A stretch of 44,511 nucleotides of DNA, taken from positions 1 through 44,511 of the forward strand of contig SLTG01000089.1 of assembly GCA_007130045.1 (NCBI GenBank), read 5' to 3'. Positions 34,127-42,351 of this stretch are shown one piece after another. The stretch is from Opitutales bacterium (lineage in GTDB: Bacteria > Verrucomicrobiota > Verrucomicrobiia > Opitutales > T3Sed10-336). Within the stretch, counting starts at the first letter, position 1, and each line of letters opens with the position of its first letter. The position numbers were made by a program, and so were the translations under genes. The notes below the pieces were generated by a model. That model saw only the letters and a list, made by a program, of their open reading frames with translations, was not told the DNA's origin and made no database searches.

Positions 34127-34582
34127 ATGGAGCAGCAAACGCCGACATTCCGCCATCCTGTCGTTCGACTTTTTCAGTCCTGGGCGCTCCTGGCGGTCGG
34201 AGTCCTGATCGGGGCCGCCGTGGTTCCGGGAATTTCCTACGACAGCGCGGGGACGTTGATCCTGGTCGTCGTCCTGCTGAGTCTGCTCAACGCATTCCTC
34301 AAGCCCCTGCTTCTGTTGTTCACCCTGCCCTTCATCATGCTGACGATGGGCCTGGGCATTCTCCTGATCAATGCCGTCCTCTTCCTGCTGGCCGGGCAAC
34401 TCGTTCCGGGATTCGAAGTGGCGGGATTCTGGGCGGCGTTCTTCGGCGCGCTCATAATCAGTTTTGTGGGGTTCCTGCTGAACGTGTTGCTACCGATCGA
34501 GACTTCCTACCGGGCGACCATCAGGCGAAACCGGAGAACCGGAGGCACCGGGAGAAAGGACGACGACGTCATCGACATCTGA
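34127..34582 (+). CDS. PF04020-type four-helix membrane protein ('phage holin family')
   Basis: The 151-residue protein MEQQTPTFRHPVVRLFQSWA has four hydrophobic helices: ALLAVGVLIGAAVVPGISY, GTLILVVVLLSLLNAFLKPL, LFTLPFIMLTMGLGILLINA and FFGALIISFVGFLLNVLLPI. The NAFLKPLLLLFTLPF and GLxxLxINAxxFxLAxxLVPGF blocks are the signature of this family. Databases often call it 'phage holin family', but it is a chromosomal protein in many phyla and its role is unknown. Basic and acidic C-terminal residues are cytoplasmic. The start could also be ATG 34091. There is no prophage nearby. Confidence 0.82.
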   Translation: MEQQTPTFRHPVVRLFQSWALLAVGVLIGAAVVPGISYDSAGTLILVVVLLSLLNAFLKPLLLLFTLPFIMLTMGLGILLINAVLFLLAGQLVPGFEVAGFWAAFFGALIISFVGFLLNVLLPIETSYRATIRRNRRTGGTGRKDDDVIDI

Positions 34583-34676
34583 AGCCGTCCTCCCGCGGGG
34601 AAAGTAAAGGGTTGTGCTTTTTTGCGGGGAAACTCAGGATGATCCGCCCAATCGGAGTGAATTCTTTTCAATTATC

Positions 34677-36080
34677 ATGGCTGAAAACAACAAATACGAT
34701 CTTGTAGTGCTTGGCGGAGGTCCCGCCGGATATGCCGCGGCGATTCGCGCCGGACAACTTGGCAAAAAGGTTGTCTGTATCGAAAGCGAACGCGCCGGGG
34801 GCACTTGTCTTAATTGGGGATGCATTCCCAGCAAAGCGTTGCTGAAGACCGCCGAACTTTACAGCAAACTCAAGCACCTGGAGGACTTCGGCCTTTCGTG
34901 CCAGAAACCTTCGTTCGATTTCGAGAAGGTAATCGCGCGTTCGCGCACGGTGTCCGACAAGATGGCCAAGGGCATCGAATTCCTTTTCAAGAAGAACAAC
35001 GTCGAATACGTCGTGGGAAGCGGACGGATCAGCGTCCCCGGAATGGTGGAAGTCATCGACGGTCCCGACAAGGGGAAGTTCTTCAAGACAGCGAACACGA
35101 TGATCGCCACCGGGTGCCGCGCCAGGTGCCTCCCCGGTGTCGAAGTCGATGGCGAGCGGGTAATGACGTCGCGTGAAGCCCTCGTTGCGAAAAAACTCCC
35201 TAAATCAATCGTTATTCTGGGCGCCGGCGCGATCGGCGCGGAGTTCGCTTATTTCTTCAACTCGCTTGGCAGCGAGGTGACCCTTGTCGAAATGCTTCCG
35301 CAGGTCCTGCCGCAGGAAGACCAGGAGGTGGCGCGCACGGTTGAGCGCAGCTTCAAGAAGCAGGGCATGAAAGTGCGCACGTCCACCAAGCTGGACGATG
35401 TGGAGGTCCAGAAGCGCGGCGTTAAATTCACGTTCAATCCTGAGAAAGGAAAGGCGGAAAAGGGGCAGGCCGAAGCGCTTCTCGTCGCGATCGGCGTTGT
35501 CCCCAACCTTGAGAAGGCCCTGTCGCCGAAGGTTCGGATAGATCTGGACGACCGCGGCTACGTGAAGGTCGGCGACAATTATGAAACGAATCTGAAGGGC
35601 GTTTACGCCGCCGGCGATATTATCGGACCTCCCTGGCTTGCCCATACGGCGACCTACGAAGCGGTCCAGGCCGTCAACGGCATGTTTGGCGCGGGCAAAC
35701 CGAAACGAGTCACACTTTTCCCCGCCTGCACCTATTGCCAGCCTCAGGTCGCGAGCCAGGGCATGACCGAGCAGGCGCTGAAGGAGAAGGGAATCGGCTA
35801 CAAGCTCGGCAAATTCCCGTTCACCGCATCCGGCAAAGCGGTTGCCTCCGGAGAATCCGACGGTTTCATCAAGATGCTCATCTCCGAGGAGGACGGCGAA
35901 ATTCTCGGCGTCCACATTGTCGGAGCGGAGGCGACCGAGCTGATCGCCGAGTACGGCCTGGCAATGAGCCTTGAAGCGACCGCGGAGGAAATTCACGGGA
36001 CAATCCACGCCCACCCGACCCTGTCGGAGGGACTGGGCGAGGCCGCGGCGGCAGTCTCGGGCGAGGCGATTCACATTTGA
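34677..36080 (+). CDS. lpdA: Dihydrolipoyl dehydrogenase (E3)
   Basis: The 467-residue flavoprotein reoxidises dihydrolipoamide in pyruvate or 2-oxoglutarate dehydrogenase and the glycine cleavage system. FAD site GGGPAGYAAAIRAGQLG is near residue 13; the redox disulfide is GGTCLNWGCIPSKALL (Cys about 43 and 48). NAD site is GAGAIGAEFAYFFNSLGSE; the second FAD motif is GVYAAGDIIGPPWLAHTA; the C-terminal His-Glu pair is HAHPTLSEGLGEA. Length is normal. No E1 or E2 genes lie next to it in this window, so the partner complex cannot be named. The start MAENNKYDLVVLG fits relatives. Confidence 0.96.
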   Translation: MAENNKYDLVVLGGGPAGYAAAIRAGQLGKKVVCIESERAGGTCLNWGCIPSKALLKTAELYSKLKHLEDFGLSCQKPSFDFEKVIARSRTVSDKMAKGIEFLFKKNNVEYVVGSGRISVPGMVEVIDGPDKGKFFKTANTMIATGCRARCLPGVEVDGERVMTSREALVAKKLPKSIVILGAGAIGAEFAYFFNSLGSEVTLVEMLPQVLPQEDQEVARTVERSFKKQGMKVRTSTKLDDVEVQKRGVKFTFNPEKGKAEKGQAEALLVAIGVVPNLEKALSPKVRIDLDDRGYVKVGDNYETNLKGVYAAGDIIGPPWLAHTATYEAVQAVNGMFGAGKPKRVTLFPACTYCQPQVASQGMTEQALKEKGIGYKLGKFPFTASGKAVASGESDGFIKMLISEEDGEILGVHIVGAEATELIAEYGLAMSLEATAEEIHGTIHAHPTLSEGLGEAAAAVSGEAIHI

Positions 36081-36354
36081 GGCGGTCCGTCGGAAGAGAC
36101 CTCGGAATCGGAGGCGGCAACCGCCGTCTCCACCGGAATGTTTGTGCCCGGCGGAAGGCCTTCGCTCACAGGTGTCACCCGGATTGCGTGCCTGCCCTGA
36201 GACGGCGGGTCGGGTCGAACTCGGCGCGATTTCAGTTGACCGGAATCGGCGTTCCAAATATGATACTTTCTATTAGGAACCATAATTCCCGCGGCGCGGG
36301 CCTTTTCACGGTTATCCGACCGCGAGCATTTGTCAGGCAATCGATTTTGAGGAC

Positions 36355-39300
36355 ATGAAACCGCCGCTCACACCCGCGAATGAGAAGCGCCGCCTGGAGG
36401 TTCTGGGTGAGTACGGAATTCTGGATACGCCTCCCGAAGAAGTTTTCGATGAGATCGTTCGGCTGGTTGCCCGCCTCTGTGACGCGCCCATGGCCGCAAT
36501 GGCGATGGTGGATGACAGGCGGCTCTGGTTAAAGGCCCGAACAGGGATCGACCTGCCGGAAGTTCCTCGTGAGTTTTCGTTTTGCGGGCACGCGATTCGG
36601 CAGCAGAATCTATTTGAGATTTGCAATGCGACCGAGGATGAACGGTTTGTTAAGAACCCGTTTGTCGCCGAATCGCCCCGCATTCGGTTCTACGCGGGGG
36701 TTCCCCTTGTTTCGCCGGAAGGGTTCCCGATCGGGACGTTGCACGTGCTCGACCAAAAACCACGCGAGCTTACGGAGGACCATCGTGAAGTTCTGCAGGT
36801 GTTTGCGCGCGATATCATGGCTCACCTCAATCTGAGACGACTTTCGCCGGGAGATGATCAAAGCGAGGCGAAAAGTTTCAGGGATGGAGCGTCGATGCGG
36901 ACGGATTTCGACACGCTTGTTGAAGCGGTGCCCCACATGATCTGGGGGGCGCTTCCCGATGGCGCTCTCAACTTCTTCAACCAGCAGTGCCTGGACTACC
37001 TCGGGCGGTCCTACGAGGAGATGAAGGGGTGGGGCTGGGAGGAGGTAATTCACGTGGACGACCTTCCCCGGACTCATGAGCTTTGGAGCAGGTCGCTACG
37101 GACGGGTGAACCGTATGACACCATGTTTCGAATCAGGCGTGCCGAAGACGCGGAATACCGGTGGCATCTTACCCGTGCGCTTCCCGTTCGCGACCGGCGG
37201 GGAAAGATTGTCCGGTGGTACGGGACATGTACTGAAGTCCATGATCGGAAGGACGCTGAGCAAAGGCTGGAAGAGAAAGCGAGGGAACGCACGCTTGAAC
37301 TGGAGTCGTCGAATAAGAGGCTGAGCGAGGAGATTGCCCTGCGGCGGGAAACGGAGGAATCCTTGCGGCAAAGCGAAACACAGTTTCGCGAGCTGGCGGA
37401 GAATATAAATGAGGTGTTCTGGCTTTCGAGTTCCGACAAACAGGAAACGGTGTACGTGAGTTCGGCGTATGAAACGATCTGGGGGAGAAGCCGCAACGAG
37501 CTGTGCTCGGATCCGGAAGCCTGGCTTGCGGGCGTCCATCCCGACGATGTCGAATGGGTGCGCGAGGCGGCGAAGAAGATTCCGGATACGCTCGAGTACG
37601 ACGTTCGGTACCGGATTGTTCGCCCCGATGGCTCGATCCGGTGGATCCGGGATCGGGCGTTTCCGGTGCGTGACCAGTCGGGCAAAGTCCGGCGGATTGC
37701 CGGGTTGGCGGAGGATGTCACGTGTCATTATGAAGTCGAGCGGCTGCTGCGCGACGAAATCGGGCGCAGGGAGGCGATTTTCGACGCCCTTCCCGCGAAC
37801 ATCGCTTTGGTCGATCGGAACGGCACTATTCTGGCGGTGAACGAATCATGGAGACGGTTCGCCGTGGCGAATGTCTTCCCGGACGGCGCATCAGGCGTGG
37901 GAGTAAATTACCTGAAGGTGTGCGACAGCGCGATCGGGGACTGGTCGGAGGAGGCGGGCGAGGCTGCGGCCGGCATTCGACAGGTGCTGGATGGCAGGCG
38001 GGGCTCGTTCAGTCTGGAGTACCCATGCCATTCACCGGACGAGAAACGGTGGTTCCGCCTGATGGCGACTCCACTGCATGAAGGAAGACAGGATGGCGCT
38101 GTGATTATGCACATCGACATCAGCGAGCGCAGAATCTACGAGGAGCAGTTGCGACTCAAAAGCGGGGCGCTCGCCGCAGCCGCCAATGCGATTTTCATCA
38201 CCGACCGCGGTGGTCGTATCGAGTGGGTGAATGCAGCGTTCGTTGAATCGAGCGGATACAGCGAATCCGAGGCGATCGGACGGCGCCCGGAAGAATTGCT
38301 CAAGTCGAATCAACAGGATAAGGAGTTCTACGAGACCATGTGGAACACTATTCTTTCCGGGGAAACCTGGCGAGGCGAGATCATCAACCGGCGCAAGGAC
38401 GGGAGCTTGTATACGGAGGAAATGACGATTACCCCGATGCTCGACGACCTGGGAGCGATCACGCATTTCATTGCGGTGAAGCAGGATATTACCGAGCGCA
38501 AGCGTATCGGCGAGCAGCTGCAGGTGTCGGAACAGCGCTACCGAAGTCTGGTGGACGGCGCGCGGGACTTGATTTTCACTCTATCTCCATCCGGGGAGCT
38601 GCTTTCGATGAACCCCGCTTTCGAGTCGATCGGCGGGTTGGTAACGGAGGAATGGATCGGAAGATCTTATTTACACCTGGTGCATCCCGAAGACGCGGAA
38701 CGTGCGAATGGCGTGTTTGCACGGGTTACTCAAGGCGAAATCCCGCCTGTATTCGAGTTGAGAATCCTCGCTGCTGACGGAAAACACATCCCGATGGAAT
38801 TCACGGTGACCCCGCAATGGCGGGGGGATGAATTGATCGGAGTACTCGGAATCGGGCGTGACATCCGCGAGAGGAAACACCTTGAGGAGCAGGTAAGGCA
38901 GGCTCAGAAGCTCGATTCGATCGGCCAACTGGCCGCCGGGATCGCGCATGATTTCAACAATCTTTTGACGATTCAGCAGGGGTACCTGTCCCTGATCGCT
39001 GAAGACGGCAATCTCGAACCGGAGTTTGCGAATCCGTTGAAGGAAGTTTCGGCCGCCGCCGAGCGCGCCGCGCAGTTGACCCGGCAACTCCTGCTTTTCA
39101 GCCGCAAGCAAGAGACGAGGTTTGAACTTCTTGACGTCGGAGATGTTGTCGAAGGAATGACGAAGATGTTGGGACGGATTGTCGGAGAGGACATCGGCTT
39201 GGAGGTCGAGCGCCATCCGGAATTGCCGGACGTTGAGGCGGACCGGGGAATGCTGGAGCAGGTTGTAATGAATCTTGCCGTCAATGCGAGGGACGCGATG

Positions 39301-40023
39301 CCGGAGGGCGGGTCGTTGTCGATTCGAGCGGAAATGGCCGAGTCAGCGGCGCCCCCGGAAGCGGCCTTGAACGAACGTTCGGTGAGGTGCGTGTGTATCA
39401 AAGTGGAAGATACGGGAACCGGGATCACCCCCGGCGATCTCGAGCGGATTTACGAACCGTTTTTTACCACGAAGGAAACGGGCAAAGGCGTCGGACTCGG
39501 GCTTTCGACGGTGTACGGAATCGTACGGCGGCACCATGGCTGGATCAAAGTGAAAAGTAAGCCTCGAACAGGGACGAGTTTTTGCGTGTTCCTCCCGGTT
39601 GCGGAGGATAAAGCCGGGATGCTGGAATCCGAGACGACGCTCGGAACCTTGGAGCGGGGGAGTGAAACCATACTCGTGGTCGAGGACGAACCCGCGGTTC
39701 GGGGAATGTTGGATGCGACGCTTAGGCAACTGGGCTATAAAGTTCTCTGCGCCGGTTCGGGTCCGGACGCGATCGAACTCTGGAAAGCGGAGGGCGAGCC
39801 AGTGGACCTCTTGATTACCGACCTGGTTATGCCGGGAGGAATGACAGGGTACGAACTTGCCGACGTACTCAAGGCGCGTTCTCCGGACATGAAGATTATT
39901 TGCACAAGCGGATACGCTCCCGAGACAACCGAGTCGAGGAAGGTTGGGCGAAGACATTTTCTTCAGAAGCCCTACGCCATGCGGGATCTTGCCGCGGTGG
40001 TTCGACGTTGCCTTGACGATTAG
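36355..40023 (+). CDS. Hybrid sensor histidine kinase: GAF, five PAS, HisKA, HATPase, receiver
   Basis: This is a 1222-residue soluble kinase. The GAF domain covers about residues 20-165 (LARLCDAPMAAMAMVDD...). PAS-like domains begin near 181, 344, 474, 606 and 729, separated by PAC ends and a coiled-coil linker after the first. HisKA motif GIAHDFNNLL has the phospho-acceptor His 865. The ATPase domain has the N box NLAVNARDAMPEGG (Asn 977), G1 DTGTGI and G2 GKGVGLGLSTVYGI. The C-terminal receiver starts ETILVVEDEPAVRGML, with phospho-acceptor Asp 1156 in ITDLVMPGG and Lys in LQKPY. No membrane helix is present, so it senses cytoplasmic signals. No response regulator or target gene adjoins it. 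Confidence 0.93.
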   Translation: MKPPLTPANEKRRLEVLGEYGILDTPPEEVFDEIVRLVARLCDAPMAAMAMVDDRRLWLKARTGIDLPEVPREFSFCGHAIRQQNLFEICNATEDERFVKNPFVAESPRIRFYAGVPLVSPEGFPIGTLHVLDQKPRELTEDHREVLQVFARDIMAHLNLRRLSPGDDQSEAKSFRDGASMRTDFDTLVEAVPHMIWGALPDGALNFFNQQCLDYLGRSYEEMKGWGWEEVIHVDDLPRTHELWSRSLRTGEPYDTMFRIRRAEDAEYRWHLTRALPVRDRRGKIVRWYGTCTEVHDRKDAEQRLEEKARERTLELESSNKRLSEEIALRRETEESLRQSETQFRELAENINEVFWLSSSDKQETVYVSSAYETIWGRSRNELCSDPEAWLAGVHPDDVEWVREAAKKIPDTLEYDVRYRIVRPDGSIRWIRDRAFPVRDQSGKVRRIAGLAEDVTCHYEVERLLRDEIGRREAIFDALPANIALVDRNGTILAVNESWRRFAVANVFPDGASGVGVNYLKVCDSAIGDWSEEAGEAAAGIRQVLDGRRGSFSLEYPCHSPDEKRWFRLMATPLHEGRQDGAVIMHIDISERRIYEEQLRLKSGALAAAANAIFITDRGGRIEWVNAAFVESSGYSESEAIGRRPEELLKSNQQDKEFYETMWNTILSGETWRGEIINRRKDGSLYTEEMTITPMLDDLGAITHFIAVKQDITERKRIGEQLQVSEQRYRSLVDGARDLIFTLSPSGELLSMNPAFESIGGLVTEEWIGRSYLHLVHPEDAERANGVFARVTQGEIPPVFELRILAADGKHIPMEFTVTPQWRGDELIGVLGIGRDIRERKHLEEQVRQAQKLDSIGQLAAGIAHDFNNLLTIQQGYLSLIAEDGNLEPEFANPLKEVSAAAERAAQLTRQLLLFSRKQETRFELLDVGDVVEGMTKMLGRIVGEDIGLEVERHPELPDVEADRGMLEQVVMNLAVNARDAMPEGGSLSIRAEMAESAAPPEAALNERSVRCVCIKVEDTGTGITPGDLERIYEPFFTTKETGKGVGLGLSTVYGIVRRHHGWIKVKSKPRTGTSFCVFLPVAEDKAGMLESETTLGTLERGSETILVVEDEPAVRGMLDATLRQLGYKVLCAGSGPDAIELWKAEGEPVDLLITDLVMPGGMTGYELADVLKARSPDMKIICTSGYAPETTESRKVGRRHFLQKPYAMRDLAAVVRRCLDD

Positions 40024-40276
40024 ATGGGAGGATCGCGATCGGGGGGTGCGGCGACGGCGGAATCCGTGCGACGAACAGTTCCGACCTGGAATTGTGGGCC
40101 GGCTCGTCGCGCTTTGCCGCCGAGATCTGTTTCCTGACGGTGGAAGTTGCCGAAAACGTTCGGGTGGAAAGGGTAGCACATCCAAATGCTGCGTCGAATC
40201 AACACGATTCCTGATACCGATATTTTTTGCTAGCCAAACCCCCGGTTTCCACCTACCGTGCAGGGTCTGGTTTAAA

Positions 40277-40348
40277 GCACCCATAGTTCAATGGATAGAA
40301 CATCGGCCTCCGGAGCCGAAGATTTGGGTTCGACTCCCGATGGGTGTA
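40277..40348 (+). tRNA. tRNA-Arg(CCG)
   Basis: A cloverleaf can be folded by eye. The acceptor stem is GCACCCA with TGGGTGT (one G-U pair). The D stem is GTTC/GAAC around AATGGATA. The anticodon stem TCGGC/GCCGA encloses the loop CTCCGGA with anticodon CCG (40310-40312). The T arm has TTCGACT in its loop, and the discriminator base is A. The CCA end is not encoded (ACCG follows). CCG reads CGG codons, frequent in this GC-rich genome. Confidence 0.93.
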
Positions 40349-40374
40349 CCGTGAGATAGTTCAGTGCGGACATT

Positions 40375-40396
40375 TCTCCGAGTGGGCAATCGGAGA
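40375..40396 (+). promoter_or_regulatory. Hairpin downstream of tRNA, just ahead of a ribosome-site-like sequence
   Basis: TCTCCGA (40375-40381) and TCGGAGA (40390-40396) form a perfect seven-base stem with an eight-base loop, 26 bp after the tRNA. There is no T-run. TAGGAGGAG follows at once, then GTG at 40411. It may be a tRNA-processing or termination structure, or a leader for the short frame behind it. Confidence 0.4.
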
Positions 40397-40410
40397 TAGG
40401 AGGAGTTTCG

Positions 40411-40608
40411 GTGGGATCGAGCCCGCTTGACAGAGACGGCGCCCTGGTGGTGAGGGTGAATGGACATGTTACCCGGAAAACGAAGCTCGTTGGGGCACCG
40501 GCCCCGCGGTTTGATCCGGGAATGCTGTCTATCGGTCAACAAACAGGGGAAGGCGCGGCGCGGGCGAGGCGGGCGCCGTTTGACCCGGGCGCAAGTTTTT
40601 TCAGATAG
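40411..40608 (+). CDS. Possible small protein, 65 residues, unknown
   Basis: The frame opens with GTG, with AGGAGGAG about 5-6 bases upstream, and encodes MGSSPLDRDGALVVRVNGHV then TRKTKLVGAPAPRFDPGMLS. The product is basic with no membrane segment or known motif. The good ribosome site is the main support. The third-position bias seems compatible with coding, but the stretch is short. It may equally be chance in GC-rich DNA. Confidence 0.3.
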   Translation: MGSSPLDRDGALVVRVNGHVTRKTKLVGAPAPRFDPGMLSIGQQTGEGAARARRAPFDPGASFFR

Positions 40609-40946
40609 GAGTATCCACGTGAAATCTTTACTGGAATGAACGATGAGGTGTATAAAAGTTTAAACATCAGATACAAAAAACACCGACTTCGACTCTATTC
40701 AATTGTTTCTGTAAAACGGGAGTTGGATTCCCGAGGTTTGGTCCCCAAATTTTTGTTGCTATTACCTTCCGGACATATCTAGCGTCCGGCCCCGAATGTT
40801 TGTGGCCCAACGTCAGCCGTGCTTTTTGGTTCCGCTCTTTTGCAGAGCACATTTGCTGAATTATAATATGGATACGGCGATTGGAGCATCCCGGCGTTGA
40901 ATTGGCCGGAACCGTTCTCTTCTTTGGTCATTTATCCGTTTTTCTT
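40609..40946. other. Intergenic stretch before autotransporter gene
   Basis: Apart from AT-rich patches (40640-40700, 40850-40875) nothing is recognisable. TTGCTGAATTATAATATGGAT at about 40850-40871 contains a TATAAT-like box some 80 bp before the next start and may belong to its promoter. Confidence 0.3.
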
Positions 40947-42170
40947 ATGTTCACAATCCTTCCAAATGTTCCCCGTCCGCGAGTTGTACTGCTTGCGGTT
41001 GGTTTTTGTTTGTTGATCTCGTTGAATGCGTCCGTTGCCTGGACGAGCGGTCCGCCTGCGGATCCGCCCCCTGCCGTCCCTCCCGATGAGGACGTGGGAG
41101 AACCCCCGTTGCCACCCGGTGATTCGCCCCCCGTCGTCGGTGAATTCGCTGCACCGGGTTCGCTTCAGGACTTGAACATCCAATCCTCGGCCACGTTTTC
41201 CGGTGTTTTAACCGACAACCTCGTTCTCAATGACTACCTTCACCGCGTTCGCGAAGCGGACCGCCGGGATGACCGGCAAGCCCGTACCAGCGCCGCCTCG
41301 CGCGCCGATCCGGCGTCCTCCGCGGATCGGAGCATAACGGATATGGGAGGGATGTTCGGAATTTCGGGCGATTCGGTCTTCGGTCGCATGCAATATTCGC
41401 GTGGCGGACGCGACACGCGGGACGACCAGACCGGTTATCGGTATGATGCTTCCGGATTGTTTTTGGGCATCGATTCCCGGGAGCGGGACAACCTCCGGGT
41501 CGGAGGAATGGCGGGGGCTCGCCGCATGAATGCGGAATTTCGCGGGGACCGGGGCGAGACGGAAATCGATTCGTTTCGACTGGGCACCTACGCAGCCTGG
41601 GAATTCGTGGAAAACGCCTATATCCACGGAGGCGTGAGCGGCGGCGCCCATCGCTACCGGACCGAGCGGGGCGACGAACCCGTCGAAAGCAAGCATTGGG
41701 GGCACGACATTTCCGGTTTCGCCGCGTCGGGATACGGCTTCGCATTGACCGAATCCTGGACGCTTACCCCGGAGGGTTCAGTTCAATATATTTACCTTCG
41801 CGAACGCGCGTATCGGGATTCCGATGACACGAAAGTATCGCGGCGAACGGAGGATGTCCTGCGAGCGGGAACGGACCTGCGCCTAAGTTACTGGAGTCCG
41901 GGAGTCGCGGTACTGGCCTACACCGGTGAACTGCTCGGCGGGGTCGCCTACGATGTCAGCGCCGATCACGGCGAGATCTGGGGACGCACGGCAAACGGAG
42001 ACCCTTTTCGTGCACGGGGGCCCTCGCCCCGGCGTGTGACCGGTGTTTTTGGCGGATCGCTCGGGCTCGTCTTTGATGAGGATTGGAGCATGGATACGCG
42101 ATATCGGGGGAGGGTCGGCAGCGACGCGTACGATCACACCGTCTCGGTCGAGTTTCGCCGCCGGTTTTAG
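40947..42170 (+). CDS. Autotransporter-type outer membrane beta-barrel protein with short passenger
   Basis: The 407-residue protein starts MFTILPNVPRPRVVLLAVGF with a signal peptide ending at about SVAW. A Pro-rich stretch of some 45 residues (PPADPPPAVPPDEDVGEPPL) and a short linker lead into a beta-barrel of about 280 residues: GMFGISGDSVFGRMQYSRGG, GLFLGIDSRERDNLRVGGMA, DSFRLGTYAAWEFVENAYIH, and so on, ending VSVEFRRRF with the C-terminal Phe recognised by BAM. This fits the PF03797-type autotransporter barrel. No normal-sized passenger precedes it. The frame is open from a TTG at 40881, but the signal peptide dictates the ATG at 40947. The beta-helix gene follows 181 bp downstream. Confidence 0.85.
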   Translation: MFTILPNVPRPRVVLLAVGFCLLISLNASVAWTSGPPADPPPAVPPDEDVGEPPLPPGDSPPVVGEFAAPGSLQDLNIQSSATFSGVLTDNLVLNDYLHRVREADRRDDRQARTSAASRADPASSADRSITDMGGMFGISGDSVFGRMQYSRGGRDTRDDQTGYRYDASGLFLGIDSRERDNLRVGGMAGARRMNAEFRGDRGETEIDSFRLGTYAAWEFVENAYIHGGVSGGAHRYRTERGDEPVESKHWGHDISGFAASGYGFALTESWTLTPEGSVQYIYLRERAYRDSDDTKVSRRTEDVLRAGTDLRLSYWSPGVAVLAYTGELLGGVAYDVSADHGEIWGRTANGDPFRARGPSPRRVTGVFGGSLGLVFDEDWSMDTRYRGRVGSDAYDHTVSVEFRRRF

Positions 42171-42351
42171 CAATCGTTCTCAGCGAGAGATCCAAAATTT
42201 AAATTCAACAAAAGTCGTTATGCCTTTATCGAAATCGGAATGGCCGTGTGCCTATTCATCTTACAACTCCGCTCGTCGCAGGTGTATGGTGCGAGCGCTG
42301 CCGATCGGCTCACGGCCCGGGTCGGTCGTGCGATCCGGGCGGCGATCGGCG

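Noticed and set aside
34127-34582. 'Phage holin' as evidence of a prophage
   Set aside because: No other phage gene is present; this PF04020-type family is common as a single chromosomal gene.
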